Positions 40,734-50,324 of a DNA stretch of 64,000 bases are shown here, one piece after another (position 1 is the stretch's first letter; each line of letters opens with the position of its first letter). Position numbers and translations under genes: made by a program. The DNA lies in the NCBI RefSeq assembly GCF_002160515.1, contig NZ_NFKS01000002.1, positions 116,808 through 180,807 on the forward strand, given 5' to 3'. The stretch comes from Anaeromassilibacillus sp. An172 (GTDB lineage Bacteria; Bacillota; Clostridia; Oscillospirales; Acutalibacteraceae). Below the pieces are notes generated by a model. The model did not search any database, was not told where the DNA came from, and was given only the letters and a program-made list of their open reading frames with translations.

Positions 40734-42134
40734 ATGAAAAGAGTTCCAAAGCCGGTATTCTTCATCGTTGCCCTCCTTATACTTGCTTTTGCAAGCACAG
40801 CAATATTCGGTGTATCTTATTACAATGGAGATAATAAGGTAACGGTTATTAAAGGAGTCAATGACATAAGATGGGGAATCGACATCCGTGGCGGCGTTGA
40901 GGCTACATTTAAGCCGGCGGGAGATATTGACGCAACGGAAACAGATCTTGATTCTGCGAAAACAATCATCGAAACAAGAATGGTTTCACAGGGCATTACA
41001 GACTATGAGCTGTACGCTGACTATGGTACAGACAGAATTATCGTACGTTTCCCTTGGAAAGAGGATGAAACAAGCTACGATCCAAAAGAAGCAATTGACG
41101 AAATTTCAGCAACTGCACAGCTTACTTTCCGTCCGGGAAATTCCTACGAAAGTGTTGATCTTGACGGCGAGGGAGATATAGTTTACAAAACTCCTACAGG
41201 CGACACAGAGGAAATCCTTATGGATGGTTCAATGATCGAAACAGCTGTTCCTAATTTTGATACAAGCACAAATAAGTACGTTGTATCCCTTGAATTTACC
41301 AGTGACGGTGCGGCTAAATTTGAAGAGATTACCACAGAGTATAACGGCAAAGTGGTTTCCATCTGGATGGATGATATAATGCTTTCAGCACCAACTGTAC
41401 AGAACGTTATATCAGATGGTAAGGCAGTTATTACAGGTGACTTTACAGCAGAAGAGGCAACAAGCCTTGCAAACAAAATTCAGGCAGGTGCTTTGCCATT
41501 CCAGCTTGAGACTGCTTCATACGGTTCAGTAAGCCCAACTCTCGGCTTAAACTCACTGAACGCAATGGCATATGCAGGTGTGATTGCAATTATTATAATC
41601 GGATTGTTCATGATTATTATGTACAGAATTCCTGGTTTTGTTGCATTCATCGCACTTTTGGGACAGGTTGGACTTTCAATCGCAGTTATCTCAGGATATT
41701 TCACAGTATTCAATTCATTTACAATGACACTCCCTGGTATTGCGGGTATCATACTGTCGATAGGTATGGGCGTTGACGCCAACATCATCACAGCAGAGCG
41801 TATCAAGGATGAATTCAGAAGCGGAAAATCTTTGGAACTTGCTATAGACAGAGGAACAAAGAACAGCTTGTCTGCTATCATCGACGGAAACATGACAGTT
41901 GTAATTGTATCCCTTATTCTTCTCTTTGTTTTCGGTCCGACACAGATACTTTCCGGTATTTTCGGTCCGTCAACTACAGGTACGGTTTACGCTTTCGGTT
42001 ACACACTCCTCACAGGTGTTATTGCAAACTTCATCATGGGCGTTGGTCTCTCACGTTTGATGCTCAAGAGTATTGCAAGACTTAAATTCCTGCGCAAAAA
42101 GACTTTCTTTGGAGGTGCTAAAAATGAAGAATAA
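40734..42134 (+). CDS. secD: Protein translocase subunit SecD
   Basis: 466 residues, ATG with GGAGGTTTC upstream. An N-terminal membrane helix (FFIVALLILAFASTAIFGV), the large extracytoplasmic region with the DIRGGVEATFKPAG motif, then five membrane segments with GTVYAFGYTLLTGVIANFIMG at the end. SecDF uses the proton or sodium gradient to pull secreted proteins across after SecA action. SecF overlaps by 11 nt. Confidence 0.96.
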   Translation: MKRVPKPVFFIVALLILAFASTAIFGVSYYNGDNKVTVIKGVNDIRWGIDIRGGVEATFKPAGDIDATETDLDSAKTIIETRMVSQGITDYELYADYGTDRIIVRFPWKEDETSYDPKEAIDEISATAQLTFRPGNSYESVDLDGEGDIVYKTPTGDTEEILMDGSMIETAVPNFDTSTNKYVVSLEFTSDGAAKFEEITTEYNGKVVSIWMDDIMLSAPTVQNVISDGKAVITGDFTAEEATSLANKIQAGALPFQLETASYGSVSPTLGLNSLNAMAYAGVIAIIIIGLFMIIMYRIPGFVAFIALLGQVGLSIAVISGYFTVFNSFTMTLPGIAGIILSIGMGVDANIITAERIKDEFRSGKSLELAIDRGTKNSLSAIIDGNMTVVIVSLILLFVFGPTQILSGIFGPSTTGTVYAFGYTLLTGVIANFIMGVGLSRLMLKSIARLKFLRKKTFFGGAKNEE

Positions 42135-43074
42135 GAGAATTTTCGATTTTGTCGGTCACAAAAAGATATTCTTCGGCATTTCCCTTACAATAATAGCAAT
42201 AGGTATTATTTGCAATTTTATTTTCGGAACACAGCTGGACATTCAGTTCAAGGGCGGTTCAATCGTTAAGTATTCTTACACAGGAACAGTTGATGAAACA
42301 GAGCTTAAGGATACACTCCAGAATGCAACTGAGACTCAGGTATCATTTGCAATTTCAAAAGACCTTTTGGGAACAGACGGACAGGAATCCTATGTTATTT
42401 CCGTTCAGTTTGCAGGCAACGAGGTAATCAACGCAGATGTTCAGGATACAATGACAAAGGCATTGGAGGAGAAATTCCCGGACAACAACTTTGCATATCT
42501 TGAGTCTAACTCCGTTGAAGCTTCCATGGGTGCTAAATTCCTTTGGAAATGTCTTGCAGCTATTGCAATAGCCGGTGTTCTTATGGTTCTTTATGTTACA
42601 ATAAGATTTAAGAAAATCGGCGGTCTTTCCGCAGGTGTTATGGCTTTGATTGCTCTTGTACATGACGTAGCTATGATTTACTTCATGTATGTAATATTCA
42701 GAATGCCTATAGACAGTAACTTCATCGCTGTTGTACTTATGATTATCGGTTATTCTCTTAACGATACAATCGTTATTTACGACAGAGTCCGTGAGGAAAA
42801 GAAACTCCTCGGAAATACTGTTAATGCTGCAGAGCTCTTTAACATAAGCGCATCAGGCGTTATGAAGAGAACAATCTGCACATCAGTAACAACACTTGCC
42901 GCTATCGGCACAGTTTATGTTGTTGCTTTGGTATTCAACATTCCTTCAGTTCAGAGCTTTGCTCTTCCGATGATAATCGGTGTTATCTCCGGTTGCTTCT
43001 CATCACTCTGCATTGCCGGTGAACTTTGGGTTATGTGGCAGAACCACAAGCAGTCAGCAACAGTTAAGAGATAA
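42124..43074 (+). CDS. secF: Protein translocase subunit SecF
   Basis: 316 residues from ATG 42124, with GGAGGTGCTA located inside the end of secD; the longer frame is not the gene. The signature QLDIQFKGGSIVKYSYTG and the C-terminal YSLNDTIVIYDRVRE and SVTTLAAIGTVYVV segments identify SecF. Six membrane helices with one large external loop. Forms the SecDF complex with the product of the preceding gene. Confidence 0.96.
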   Translation: MKNKRIFDFVGHKKIFFGISLTIIAIGIICNFIFGTQLDIQFKGGSIVKYSYTGTVDETELKDTLQNATETQVSFAISKDLLGTDGQESYVISVQFAGNEVINADVQDTMTKALEEKFPDNNFAYLESNSVEASMGAKFLWKCLAAIAIAGVLMVLYVTIRFKKIGGLSAGVMALIALVHDVAMIYFMYVIFRMPIDSNFIAVVLMIIGYSLNDTIVIYDRVREEKKLLGNTVNAAELFNISASGVMKRTICTSVTTLAAIGTVYVVALVFNIPSVQSFALPMIIGVISGCFSSLCIAGELWVMWQNHKQSATVKR

Positions 43075-43094
43075 TAATTCTTATACTTATATAA

Positions 43095-43128
43095 AAAAGC
43101 GTCATCCTTTATGGGTGACGCTTTTGAT
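43095..43128. terminator. Bidirectional terminator after secF
   Basis: A 13-bp stem (43095-43107 with 43113-43125, one G-T pair) with A-run before and T-run after, between convergent genes. Confidence 0.85.
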
Positions 43129-43138
43129 ATTATTAGAT

Positions 43139-43696
43139 TTATTTCCAATCACTTATGATATTTCCTTTTACAAGATATGCCTTTTTTGCAATAAGAGCTA
43201 AAGGGGTATCGCTTTTGCTGTCGGAGTAAAACTCATCAATTTTGCCGTTGGGAAATTCCTCGTAAAATCTTCTGACCTTTTCTTCTCCGTGACAGTTAAG
43301 ACCATTATATTTTCCGGTTTTTTTGTCAACAGGTGAGGCGATAAGATATTTTATTCCAAGCTTTTGACAGATAGGGGTGAGCAGAAAAACAGATGACGCC
43401 GAGATGATAACATCGTCAGGCTTTTGCTGTTTTAAGTACCAGCCTTTTACATTTGAAATGTGCTTATCCCAGAAATCATTTACATCCTTCTCAAGGTCAA
43501 TGCATTTTAAAAATCTGTACATCTTTTCCTTAAAGTGGGTTTTGTCGCCCTTTTTAAAGATATAATATCCGGCAAATCCTGCGGCAAGAGAGGGGATATA
43601 TTTTATCATTGAGGGATGTCTTTTTAAGCAGAAAAAATAGAAATGAGCGGTGGAGTCTCCTTTATAAATTGTATTGTCAAAATCGTATACATTCAT
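43139..43696 (-). CDS. HAD-IB-type phosphatase
   Basis: 185 residues. Motif I is DFDNTIYKGDS near residue 5, motif II VIISASS, and the motif IV region is GKIDEFYSDSKSDTPLAL, close to phosphoserine-phosphatase-like HAD-IB enzymes; a helical cap lies in between. It may dephosphorylate a small metabolite or lipid phosphate. The ATG has AAAGGTTG upstream on the minus strand. Not linked to a pathway here. Confidence 0.85.
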   Translation of the reverse strand: MNVYDFDNTIYKGDSTAHFYFFCLKRHPSMIKYIPSLAAGFAGYYIFKKGDKTHFKEKMYRFLKCIDLEKDVNDFWDKHISNVKGWYLKQQKPDDVIISASSVFLLTPICQKLGIKYLIASPVDKKTGKYNGLNCHGEEKVRRFYEEFPNGKIDEFYSDSKSDTPLALIAKKAYLVKGNIISDWK

Positions 43697-43793
43697 ATAA
43701 AAACAACCTTTTTAGAATATTTTAGTAAAATTATACGTTTTTAACCAGAGTTCGTCAATAGATTATTTATTTTATCTTTATTTTCGTAAAAGG

Positions 43794-43822
43794 TTGCGTA
43801 AATAAATTTGTTATAGTATAAT
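43794..43822 (+). promoter_or_regulatory. Promoter of the DUF5685-DnaJ operon
   Basis: TTGCGT at 43794-43799 and TATAAT at 43817-43822, spacer 17 bp. Confidence 0.6.
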
Positions 43823-43861
43823 AAGCGTGATATATTATTTTCTATTTAGGATGTGTAACGT

Positions 43862-44740
43862 GTGTTTGGTTATGTACAGATAGAAAAAAGCGAATTGCTT
43901 GTAAAAGAATACGAAACATACAAGAGTATATACTGCGCCCTTTGTAAAACACTGGGAAAGGAATACTCTGTTTTTGCGAGATTTATTTTAAGTTATGATT
44001 TTACATTCTTTGCAGCTCTCAGCATGGGTGTTCATGACCAAAAGGTTTGTTTCAATAAGGGAAGGTGTACTTTTAATCCCCTGAAAAAATGTGTTTTTTG
44101 CGGCACAGGTAATGACAATATGAAAAAAGCGGCGGCTTTGTCAGTTATAACCGCTTTTTATAAACTGAAAGATGATATCAGGGACGGGAGAATAGGTAAA
44201 AAAATTCGTTCTTATCTTGTTTATCCTTTTTTCTCAAGATGGAGAAAGAAAGCTGCGCAGAAATATCCTGAATATGAAGAAGCAGTATCAGCAATGTCAC
44301 AGATGCAGGAACAGGTGGAAGAGGATCAGATGTGCCATATAGATATGGCGGCTGAGCCAACAGCCAAAATGCTTGCCTCGGTTATGGAGATGCAGGCTAA
44401 AAACGAAATGGAAAAAAGAATATTTTCCGAGCTTGGTTACCACTTGGGAAGATGGATTTATTTCATCGATGCGGTTGATGACTTGGAGAAAGATAAAAAA
44501 GACGGCAACTTTAATCCCTTTCTTAAATATATAAAAGATGAGGGAGATAATGAGAATTTAAAAAAATATTGCAATGAGGTATTGAATCAGTCAATGTGTT
44601 TGAGCTATAACGCTTACAACCTTGCGGATATCAAAAGATTTAAAGGAATTTTAGACAACATTTACCTCAAAGGGCTTCCTTTTGTTCAGAGGAAGGTTTT
44701 ATTTGGAAAAGGAGAATTTAATGATGAAGAATCCCTATGA
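43862..44740 (+). CDS. DUF5685-family protein
   Basis: 292 residues from GTG 43862 with AGGA upstream. Conserved features are MFGYV at the start, [13 protein letters not shown] and the Cys clusters [19 protein letters not shown] near residues 61-80, which could bind a metal, then a helical region with [23 protein letters not shown], similar in style to prenyl-synthase-like Asp-rich helices. Function is not established. It overlaps the J-domain gene by 20 nt, a pairing seen repeatedly in Clostridia. Confidence 0.8.
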   Translation: MFGYVQIEKSELLVKEYETYKSIYCALCKTLGKEYSVFARFILSYDFTFFAALSMGVHDQKVCFNKGRCTFNPLKKCVFCGTGNDNMKKAAALSVITAFYKLKDDIRDGRIGKKIRSYLVYPFFSRWRKKAAQKYPEYEEAVSAMSQMQEQVEEDQMCHIDMAAEPTAKMLASVMEMQAKNEMEKRIFSELGYHLGRWIYFIDAVDDLEKDKKDGNFNPFLKYIKDEGDNENLKKYCNEVLNQSMCLSYNAYNLADIKRFKGILDNIYLKGLPFVQRKVLFGKGEFNDEESL

Positions 44741-45356
44741 AGTTTTGGGAGTGTCAGAAAACGCAACAGACGAGGAAATAAAAGCAGCTTATAAAGCTCT
44801 TGCAAAAAAATATCATCCTGACAACTATGTTGATAGCCCTCTTGCTGATTTGGCAAACGAGAAAATGAAGGAAATCAACGAGGCGTATGACACAATAACC
44901 GACATGAGAAAAAAAGGCGGCTCAGCCAACAGCGGTTATTCCGGATATTCCGGCGGAAATTCAAACAGTTATACAGGTTATGGATATTCCGGCAGCAGCC
45001 AGTTCCAGAACATCAGAATGATGATAAATTCCGGAAGAATTGCCGAGGCGGAGCAGGCGCTCAACAGCATACCTCAGGCTCAGAGAAATGCCGAATGGTA
45101 TTTCCTTAACGGTATGGTTATGATGAATAAGGGATGGAGTGAACAGGCTTACAGCTGTTTCAGACAGGCATACACAATGGACCCAAATAACCCAGAATAC
45201 AGGGCTGCATTTAACAGAATGAACAGCCAGAGAGCTTACGGCGCAGGCGGATACGACCCAAGAGGCGGCGCAGCCGGATGTTCATGCTGTGATATATGCG
45301 TAGGTCTGTGGTGTGCAGATACCTGCTGTAGCTGTATGGGAGGAAACTGCTGCTGA
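44721..45356 (+). CDS. J-domain protein with Cys-rich tail
   Basis: 211 residues from ATG 44721 with AAAGGAGAA upstream. The J domain has HPD at residues 32-34; a Gly/Ser/Tyr-rich linker follows, then a TPR-like helical pair ([47 protein letters not shown]) and a C-terminal tail with ten Cys ([12 protein letters not shown] onward). It should stimulate DnaK and may hold a metal through the tail. It lacks the zinc and substrate domains of DnaJ. Partner of the DUF5685 protein. Confidence 0.85.
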   Translation: MMKNPYEVLGVSENATDEEIKAAYKALAKKYHPDNYVDSPLADLANEKMKEINEAYDTITDMRKKGGSANSGYSGYSGGNSNSYTGYGYSGSSQFQNIRMMINSGRIAEAEQALNSIPQAQRNAEWYFLNGMVMMNKGWSEQAYSCFRQAYTMDPNNPEYRAAFNRMNSQRAYGAGGYDPRGGAAGCSCCDICVGLWCADTCCSCMGGNCC

Positions 45357-45406
45357 TTGCGGCAGTTTATCTTTTAATTAGGAATTTTAAAAGAAGGTTT
45401 TGAACA

Positions 45407-45943
45407 ATGAAATCTACATTTAAAATTGCTCTCGGCGGTGTAATGGCGGCGTTTTGTATTGTGCTTATGCTTCTTACCGCCATAGTGCCCATAGGTTCTT
45501 TTGCTTTGCCCTGCATTGCAGGACTTATTCTGCTTATGGTTTCCTATGAAGTTGGCATAAGCTGGGCAATTCTTATTTATGCTGCGGTTGCTATTATGTC
45601 ATTGCTGTTTGTAGCGGATAAAGAGGCCGCACTGCTTTTTACAATGTTTTTAGGATATTATCCTATTTTAAAGGAATTCCTTGATAAAAAAATCAGAAAC
45701 AAAGCGATTAACTATATAGTTAAATTTGCGGTATTTAATGTATGCGCAGTTTCCGGATTTTTTATAGGCGTTTACTTGCTTGGAATTCCAAAAGAGGGAT
45801 TTGAAATAAACGGAATTTACCTTCCATGGTTATTTCTCATAATAGGAGAGGTGGCATTCTTTATATATGAAATATGTCTTTCACGAATAAGGGTAATTTA
45901 CCTTACCGGATTCAGAGACAGAATATTTCATAGGATAAAGTAA
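45407..45943 (+). CDS. Small multi-pass membrane protein
   Basis: 178 residues with about five hydrophobic segments (ALGGVMAAFCIVLMLLTAIV, ISWAILIYAAVAIMSLLFV, FAVFNVCAVSGFFIGVYLL and WLFLIIGEVAFFIYEI). The early GGVMAAFCIVLM resembles substrate-binding (S) subunits of ECF transporters, but I cannot confirm that. It follows the J-domain gene by 50 nt. Confidence 0.6.
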   Translation: MKSTFKIALGGVMAAFCIVLMLLTAIVPIGSFALPCIAGLILLMVSYEVGISWAILIYAAVAIMSLLFVADKEAALLFTMFLGYYPILKEFLDKKIRNKAINYIVKFAVFNVCAVSGFFIGVYLLGIPKEGFEINGIYLPWLFLIIGEVAFFIYEICLSRIRVIYLTGFRDRIFHRIK

Positions 45944-45967
45944 GTTTTTTATGGCAGGTGATAAAAT

Positions 45968-48433
45968 TTGAGAAATTTAAGATACAGGCTTCCCATAAGC
46001 TTGATATCATTTTTGTTGGCGGTGACTGTGCTTTTTAGTTCATTGCCTTATTCAGTTTCGGCGGAGGAGAGCTTTCAAATTTACTGCACAGGTTCATCGG
46101 TGCGTGTGCGTGATGCGGCTTCCCTCAGCTCCAATGTGCTTGGATATTTAGATAATGACCAAGCTGTTACTCTTTTAGAGGACAGCTATAACAGCTGGGC
46201 GTATATAGAAACCTCAAGCGGATTGAAAGGATATACAAGCACCAGATATCTCAATAAATCTGAGGGTTCTCAGGTTTCAATGAGTGGATATGCCACAGAG
46301 AATATAAATGTTTACAGTGATAAAAGCTCAGGTTCTCAAAGCGTTGGCAGTATTAAGTCAGGGGAAAGTGTTACGGTTACAGATAACTCTGACTGTGACT
46401 GGGCGAAAGTTCAGCTTTCCGACGGAACTTCCGGATATGTAAATCAGGATTTGTTTATTGTTGAACTCAAAAAATATGAAGCTCCATCCTTTACTCCGGA
46501 GGAAACACCTAATATCAATTCACAGATAACATCTAATATGTATGCCGGCGACTTTGTTTTACTTGAAAACAGTGTGACATTGAAAGAGGGAGAAACATAT
46601 TTGATTTCACCGACTCTGTCTACAAACTATGGAGCCAGCGGACTTATGTATTACAACAGCTCTGACAATGATGTTGCGTCTGTTTCTTCTGTGGGAAGAA
46701 TAACTGCAAATAGTGAGGGACAGGCTGTAATAACCGTAACATCTCCCTTTTCCGAAAAAAGCCAGTCGATGAGTATCACTGTTGAAAAAGATGAAAGCAA
46801 TACAGAGCCTACTCCTGAGCCTACTGAGGAAACCACAGAATCCGGAAGCTCAGGCGGAGATTTTGAAATATTGGAAACAGCGGTTTCCGTATATGTTGGG
46901 GAAAGCTATTCGGTTAAGGTTTTCGGTGATACAGATTTAAGCTGGAAAAGCTCAAACGAAAGCGTGGCTACAGTTTCAGGGGGAACAATTTACGGAAAGT
47001 CCTCAGGAGAAGCCACAATAACAGCCTATAACGGTTCTTATGAGAAGAGCTTTAAAGTGACAGTTACAACACCGTCCTCAGGCGGAAGTATTTCACATAC
47101 ATATATAGAAATTCCGGCAGGAAAATCCTATATGGTGTCCTGTTCAGGTTCCGACGCAGTTTGGTCATCGGACAATACAAGCATTGCACAGGTTGACTGG
47201 GACCCGGTGGGAACATCATCCTATGTTTATATAGAGGGACAGAACCCTGGTACAACAGTCATAAGGGGAAAATCCTCTAAAGGAAATGTTTCATGTATGG
47301 TAAAGGTTACAGAGGCGGCACCTCAGAGATTTGCCTATACTTCTCCGAACTCCGGATATTCCGGCGGAGTTATGACCTTTATTGCAATAACAGGAAAAGA
47401 ACAGCAGGCTGTAAAATTTGAAGTGTCAATGGGCGGTGAAAACTTCACTGTTTACGCAAATGAGAAAACCGAAAACGGCGGAACAATTATCTGGAAAGGC
47501 ACAAAGACCCTTTACTCACCGGGAAAATACTCTGTAGTTACCTATTCTCAGAATAAAAGGGGAGAATGGGAGACATGCAGTGACGGTGTTACAGATGCTT
47601 TTGTGACAAGTGTAGACGACCCAAAGACAACTGTCTGTGAAGAACACAGAACAAGCGATGAGGTTATAGCTCTGATATCAAATTATGAAGGCTTTTTAAG
47701 CGAAGTGACAATAGATTCCATAACCGGAAAAGACCCAACTTTGGGATACGGAAAGGTTGTGGGAGTTGGTTCAAGCTTCTATAATCATATAACAAAGCAG
47801 GAAGGTTTGGCTTATCTTTATCAGACCGTAAACCTTGGATATTACTCAAAAGCAGTCAATAACTATCTGATTTCAAACGGTGTAAAGTTTAACCAACAGC
47901 AGTATGACGCTTTGGTAAGTATGGTTTATAATTTGGGTTCCGGCGTTCTGTATGACAGCGACGTTATGGACGTGCTGATATACGGAAGCGGCTCCTCAGG
48001 AACAGGTACTCCGTCCGTTGGCGATACAGGAACAATTAACGGCACATATGTTGCCTTTAGAGAGGGCCCGTCCACCAATTACAATAAAATGAGAGAGTTT
48101 GAGCTTGGAGAAAAAGTCACACTTATTTCAGGAAGCACTGACGATTGGTACCATGTAAGGGATTCATATGGTACAGAGGGATATGTATATGCAAGCTATG
48201 TGACATTTGCCGTCGCAACAGGCAGAGACCTCAACAACGTGGATGAAGAAGCCATGAAAGAGGTAACCCTTGTTTATCACCATGCGGGAACAACCTGCTA
48301 TTGGGGACTGCTTTACAGAAGAATAGACGAAATGGAGATATTCTTCCACGGCGACTATATCCTTGACGGAAGAAATAATAAATATGGTTACCATTATTAC
48401 TGTCATTTGGACAGCAGTTTTGGTGTGGGATAA
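45968..48433 (+). CDS. Secreted modular lysozyme-like protein with SH3 and Ig-like domains
   Basis: 821 residues from TTG 45968 with CAGGTGA upstream. Signal peptide ends VSAEES. Then two bacterial SH3 domains (residues 35-165), BIG2-type Ig-like repeats around 200-280 and 300-370, a further beta-rich domain, a GH24-like lysozyme domain near 555-660 (ISNYEGFLSEV with the catalytic Glu, TLGYGKVVG, ALVSMVYNLGSG) and a last SH3 domain (GTYVAFREGPSTNYNKMREFELGEKV). It probably hydrolyses or remodels peptidoglycan on the outside. The end of the protein is unlike a sorting signal, so attachment is likely through SH3 domains. Confidence 0.85.
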   Translation: MRNLRYRLPISLISFLLAVTVLFSSLPYSVSAEESFQIYCTGSSVRVRDAASLSSNVLGYLDNDQAVTLLEDSYNSWAYIETSSGLKGYTSTRYLNKSEGSQVSMSGYATENINVYSDKSSGSQSVGSIKSGESVTVTDNSDCDWAKVQLSDGTSGYVNQDLFIVELKKYEAPSFTPEETPNINSQITSNMYAGDFVLLENSVTLKEGETYLISPTLSTNYGASGLMYYNSSDNDVASVSSVGRITANSEGQAVITVTSPFSEKSQSMSITVEKDESNTEPTPEPTEETTESGSSGGDFEILETAVSVYVGESYSVKVFGDTDLSWKSSNESVATVSGGTIYGKSSGEATITAYNGSYEKSFKVTVTTPSSGGSISHTYIEIPAGKSYMVSCSGSDAVWSSDNTSIAQVDWDPVGTSSYVYIEGQNPGTTVIRGKSSKGNVSCMVKVTEAAPQRFAYTSPNSGYSGGVMTFIAITGKEQQAVKFEVSMGGENFTVYANEKTENGGTIIWKGTKTLYSPGKYSVVTYSQNKRGEWETCSDGVTDAFVTSVDDPKTTVCEEHRTSDEVIALISNYEGFLSEVTIDSITGKDPTLGYGKVVGVGSSFYNHITKQEGLAYLYQTVNLGYYSKAVNNYLISNGVKFNQQQYDALVSMVYNLGSGVLYDSDVMDVLIYGSGSSGTGTPSVGDTGTINGTYVAFREGPSTNYNKMREFELGEKVTLISGSTDDWYHVRDSYGTEGYVYASYVTFAVATGRDLNNVDEEAMKEVTLVYHHAGTTCYWGLLYRRIDEMEIFFHGDYILDGRNNKYGYHYYCHLDSSFGVG

Positions 48434-48459
48434 AATAATATCAGAGAGAAGGATATAAA

Positions 48460-49266
48460 ATGGATTATGTTTTTGGTTTCATAGGCGCAGGAAATATGGC
48501 TACAGCCATAATAAAAGGTCTTGTAGGAAACAGTGTTGTAGAGCCTGATAAAATCTGCGTATGCGATGTGGACATGGACAAAGCTCAGCACTTGTCAACT
48601 GAAATCGGTATTGAGGTTGTTTCAGAAGCAGAAAAGCTTGCTGAAATGTGCCATATAATCGTTTTGGCAGTAAAGCCTCAGAATTACGCTGAGGTGCTTG
48701 AGCAGATTAAGGGAACAATGACAGAGGAGAAGGTAATTGTTTCAATAGCCGCAGGTATTTCAATAAATTATGTCAGAGAACAGCTTGGCATGAAATGTCC
48801 TGTAGTGCGTGTTATGCCAAACACACCATTGCTTTTGGGAAAGGGTGCAACAGCAATTTGCCCTTCTGAAAATGTTTCAACCAGAGATTTCGGAATTGTA
48901 AAGAGCATGTTCTCCCTTAACGGAACAGCGGAAGTTGTTGAAGAAAAGCACATGAATAGCATAATTTCCGTAAACGGAAGCAGTCCTGCTTATATCTATA
49001 TGTTTGCAAAGGCTGTTGTTGAGTATGCAAAGTCACAGGGAATAGACGAGAACACAGCTTTAAAGCTTTTCTGTGCAACCTTGGAGGGAAGCGCTGCAAT
49101 GCTTATGGAAAGCGGAGACGACCCTGACACACTTATCGGAAAGGTTTGCTCAAAGGGCGGTACAACTATCGAGGCTGTAAATAAGCTCAACGAGAATAAT
49201 TTCTGCGAAACCATAAAAGAGGCAATGGACGCCTGCACAAAGAGAGCAGAAGAGCTTGGAAAATAA
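48460..49266 (+). CDS. proC: Pyrroline-5-carboxylate reductase
   Basis: 268 residues with the N-terminal NAD(P)-binding GFIGAGNMATAIIKGL, the conserved VVRVMPNTPLLLGKGA, SVNGSSPAYIYMF and VCSKGGTTIEAV near the active site. It makes proline from pyrroline-5-carboxylate. AGAAGGA precedes the ATG. Neighbouring genes do not concern proline. Confidence 0.95.
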   Translation: MDYVFGFIGAGNMATAIIKGLVGNSVVEPDKICVCDVDMDKAQHLSTEIGIEVVSEAEKLAEMCHIIVLAVKPQNYAEVLEQIKGTMTEEKVIVSIAAGISINYVREQLGMKCPVVRVMPNTPLLLGKGATAICPSENVSTRDFGIVKSMFSLNGTAEVVEEKHMNSIISVNGSSPAYIYMFAKAVVEYAKSQGIDENTALKLFCATLEGSAAMLMESGDDPDTLIGKVCSKGGTTIEAVNKLNENNFCETIKEAMDACTKRAEELGK

Positions 49267-49361
49267 TTTTAAAAGTCAAGCAGGCATAAAATTTTAATGG
49301 GTATAAAATACATAGGTCAAGCATAATATCCAGTAAAAGGACAAACCAAAAGGAGGATATT

Positions 49362-50276
49362 ATGAAAGGTCTGGTATTATCATTAAAACCCTTTAAACAA
49401 AAAGACAGGAATGTTTTGCTGAAAAATCCTGAATATGAGGAAAGCGGAAAAGCCGAACCCCAGCGCAGAACAGCTTCGGGAAGAGGCTTTTTCCGAGATT
49501 CCCAGGGAAACCTATCCGGTCATCAGCCGTCTGGAGAAGTCTTTTACAGAGAGCCTAATACAGAATATACGGCGGAAATGTTGGAAAGACCCGATGTACG
49601 AAAGCCGGAAAGACAAGTTTATAATCCAAAAGAAAAATATGATATAGGGGAAATCCCGGTACCATTAAACGCAGTAAAAGGGAAAGACAGCGAAAATCTG
49701 AAAAAGTACGGAATGTCCGTGCTCTTTGCGTTTGTAGTTTTGCTGGGCGTAATAGCCGGAACAGCGGCAGCCGCCGGCATTGATATGGATATAGTGAAAA
49801 GTCTTGAGTTTCTGATGTTTACAAATGCAGGAGAGGGGACAAACAGCAGTCTACAGGTTTTTTCCTCTGCTTTTGCAGTAAACTTCATTTATCTTACAGT
49901 GATTTTTCTTGTTGGACTTTCACCCTGGGGAATGGGAGTTATACCATTTGTGTGTCTTTTCAAAGGCTTTGAAACAGGACTTGTAGCCTCTTATTTAGGC
50001 GTTACATATGAATGGGGAATGAATTATTATTTTCTGATTATAGCTCCCGGTATATTTGTGTTTGCTTTTTCAATGATTATACAAAGCGGATATGCGGTTA
50101 GAATGTCATCTGCTTTGGGAAAATTTATGTTTACAGTACAGCAGGACAGCGGATGGATCAAGGATAATATAAAGGACTACATGTATAAAAGCGGTTCTAT
50201 GATGATACTTGCCACCGCCGCATCTTTAGTGAATACGGTTATGTGGACATTATGTTCCAACATGTTTGATTTATAA
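49362..50276 (+). CDS. SpoIIM-like membrane protein with long cytoplasmic N-terminus
   Basis: 304 residues. Residues 1-110 are hydrophilic and unusual for the family; the rest has five hydrophobic segments resembling SpoIIM/PF01944 (VIFLVGLSPWGMGVIPFVCLFKGFETGLVASYLG, FLIIAPGIFVFAFSMIIQSGYAVRMS). SpoIIM works with SpoIID and SpoIIP in engulfment and peptidoglycan remodelling. Homology here is judged by eye and moderate. GGAGGATATT precedes the ATG. The next gene is another membrane protein. Confidence 0.6.
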   Translation: MKGLVLSLKPFKQKDRNVLLKNPEYEESGKAEPQRRTASGRGFFRDSQGNLSGHQPSGEVFYREPNTEYTAEMLERPDVRKPERQVYNPKEKYDIGEIPVPLNAVKGKDSENLKKYGMSVLFAFVVLLGVIAGTAAAAGIDMDIVKSLEFLMFTNAGEGTNSSLQVFSSAFAVNFIYLTVIFLVGLSPWGMGVIPFVCLFKGFETGLVASYLGVTYEWGMNYYFLIIAPGIFVFAFSMIIQSGYAVRMSSALGKFMFTVQQDSGWIKDNIKDYMYKSGSMMILATAASLVNTVMWTLCSNMFDL

Positions 50277-50324
50277 TCGGCAATATATTTGAATAAGGAA
50301 TTTTAAAATAAGGGAAGTTTGGTT

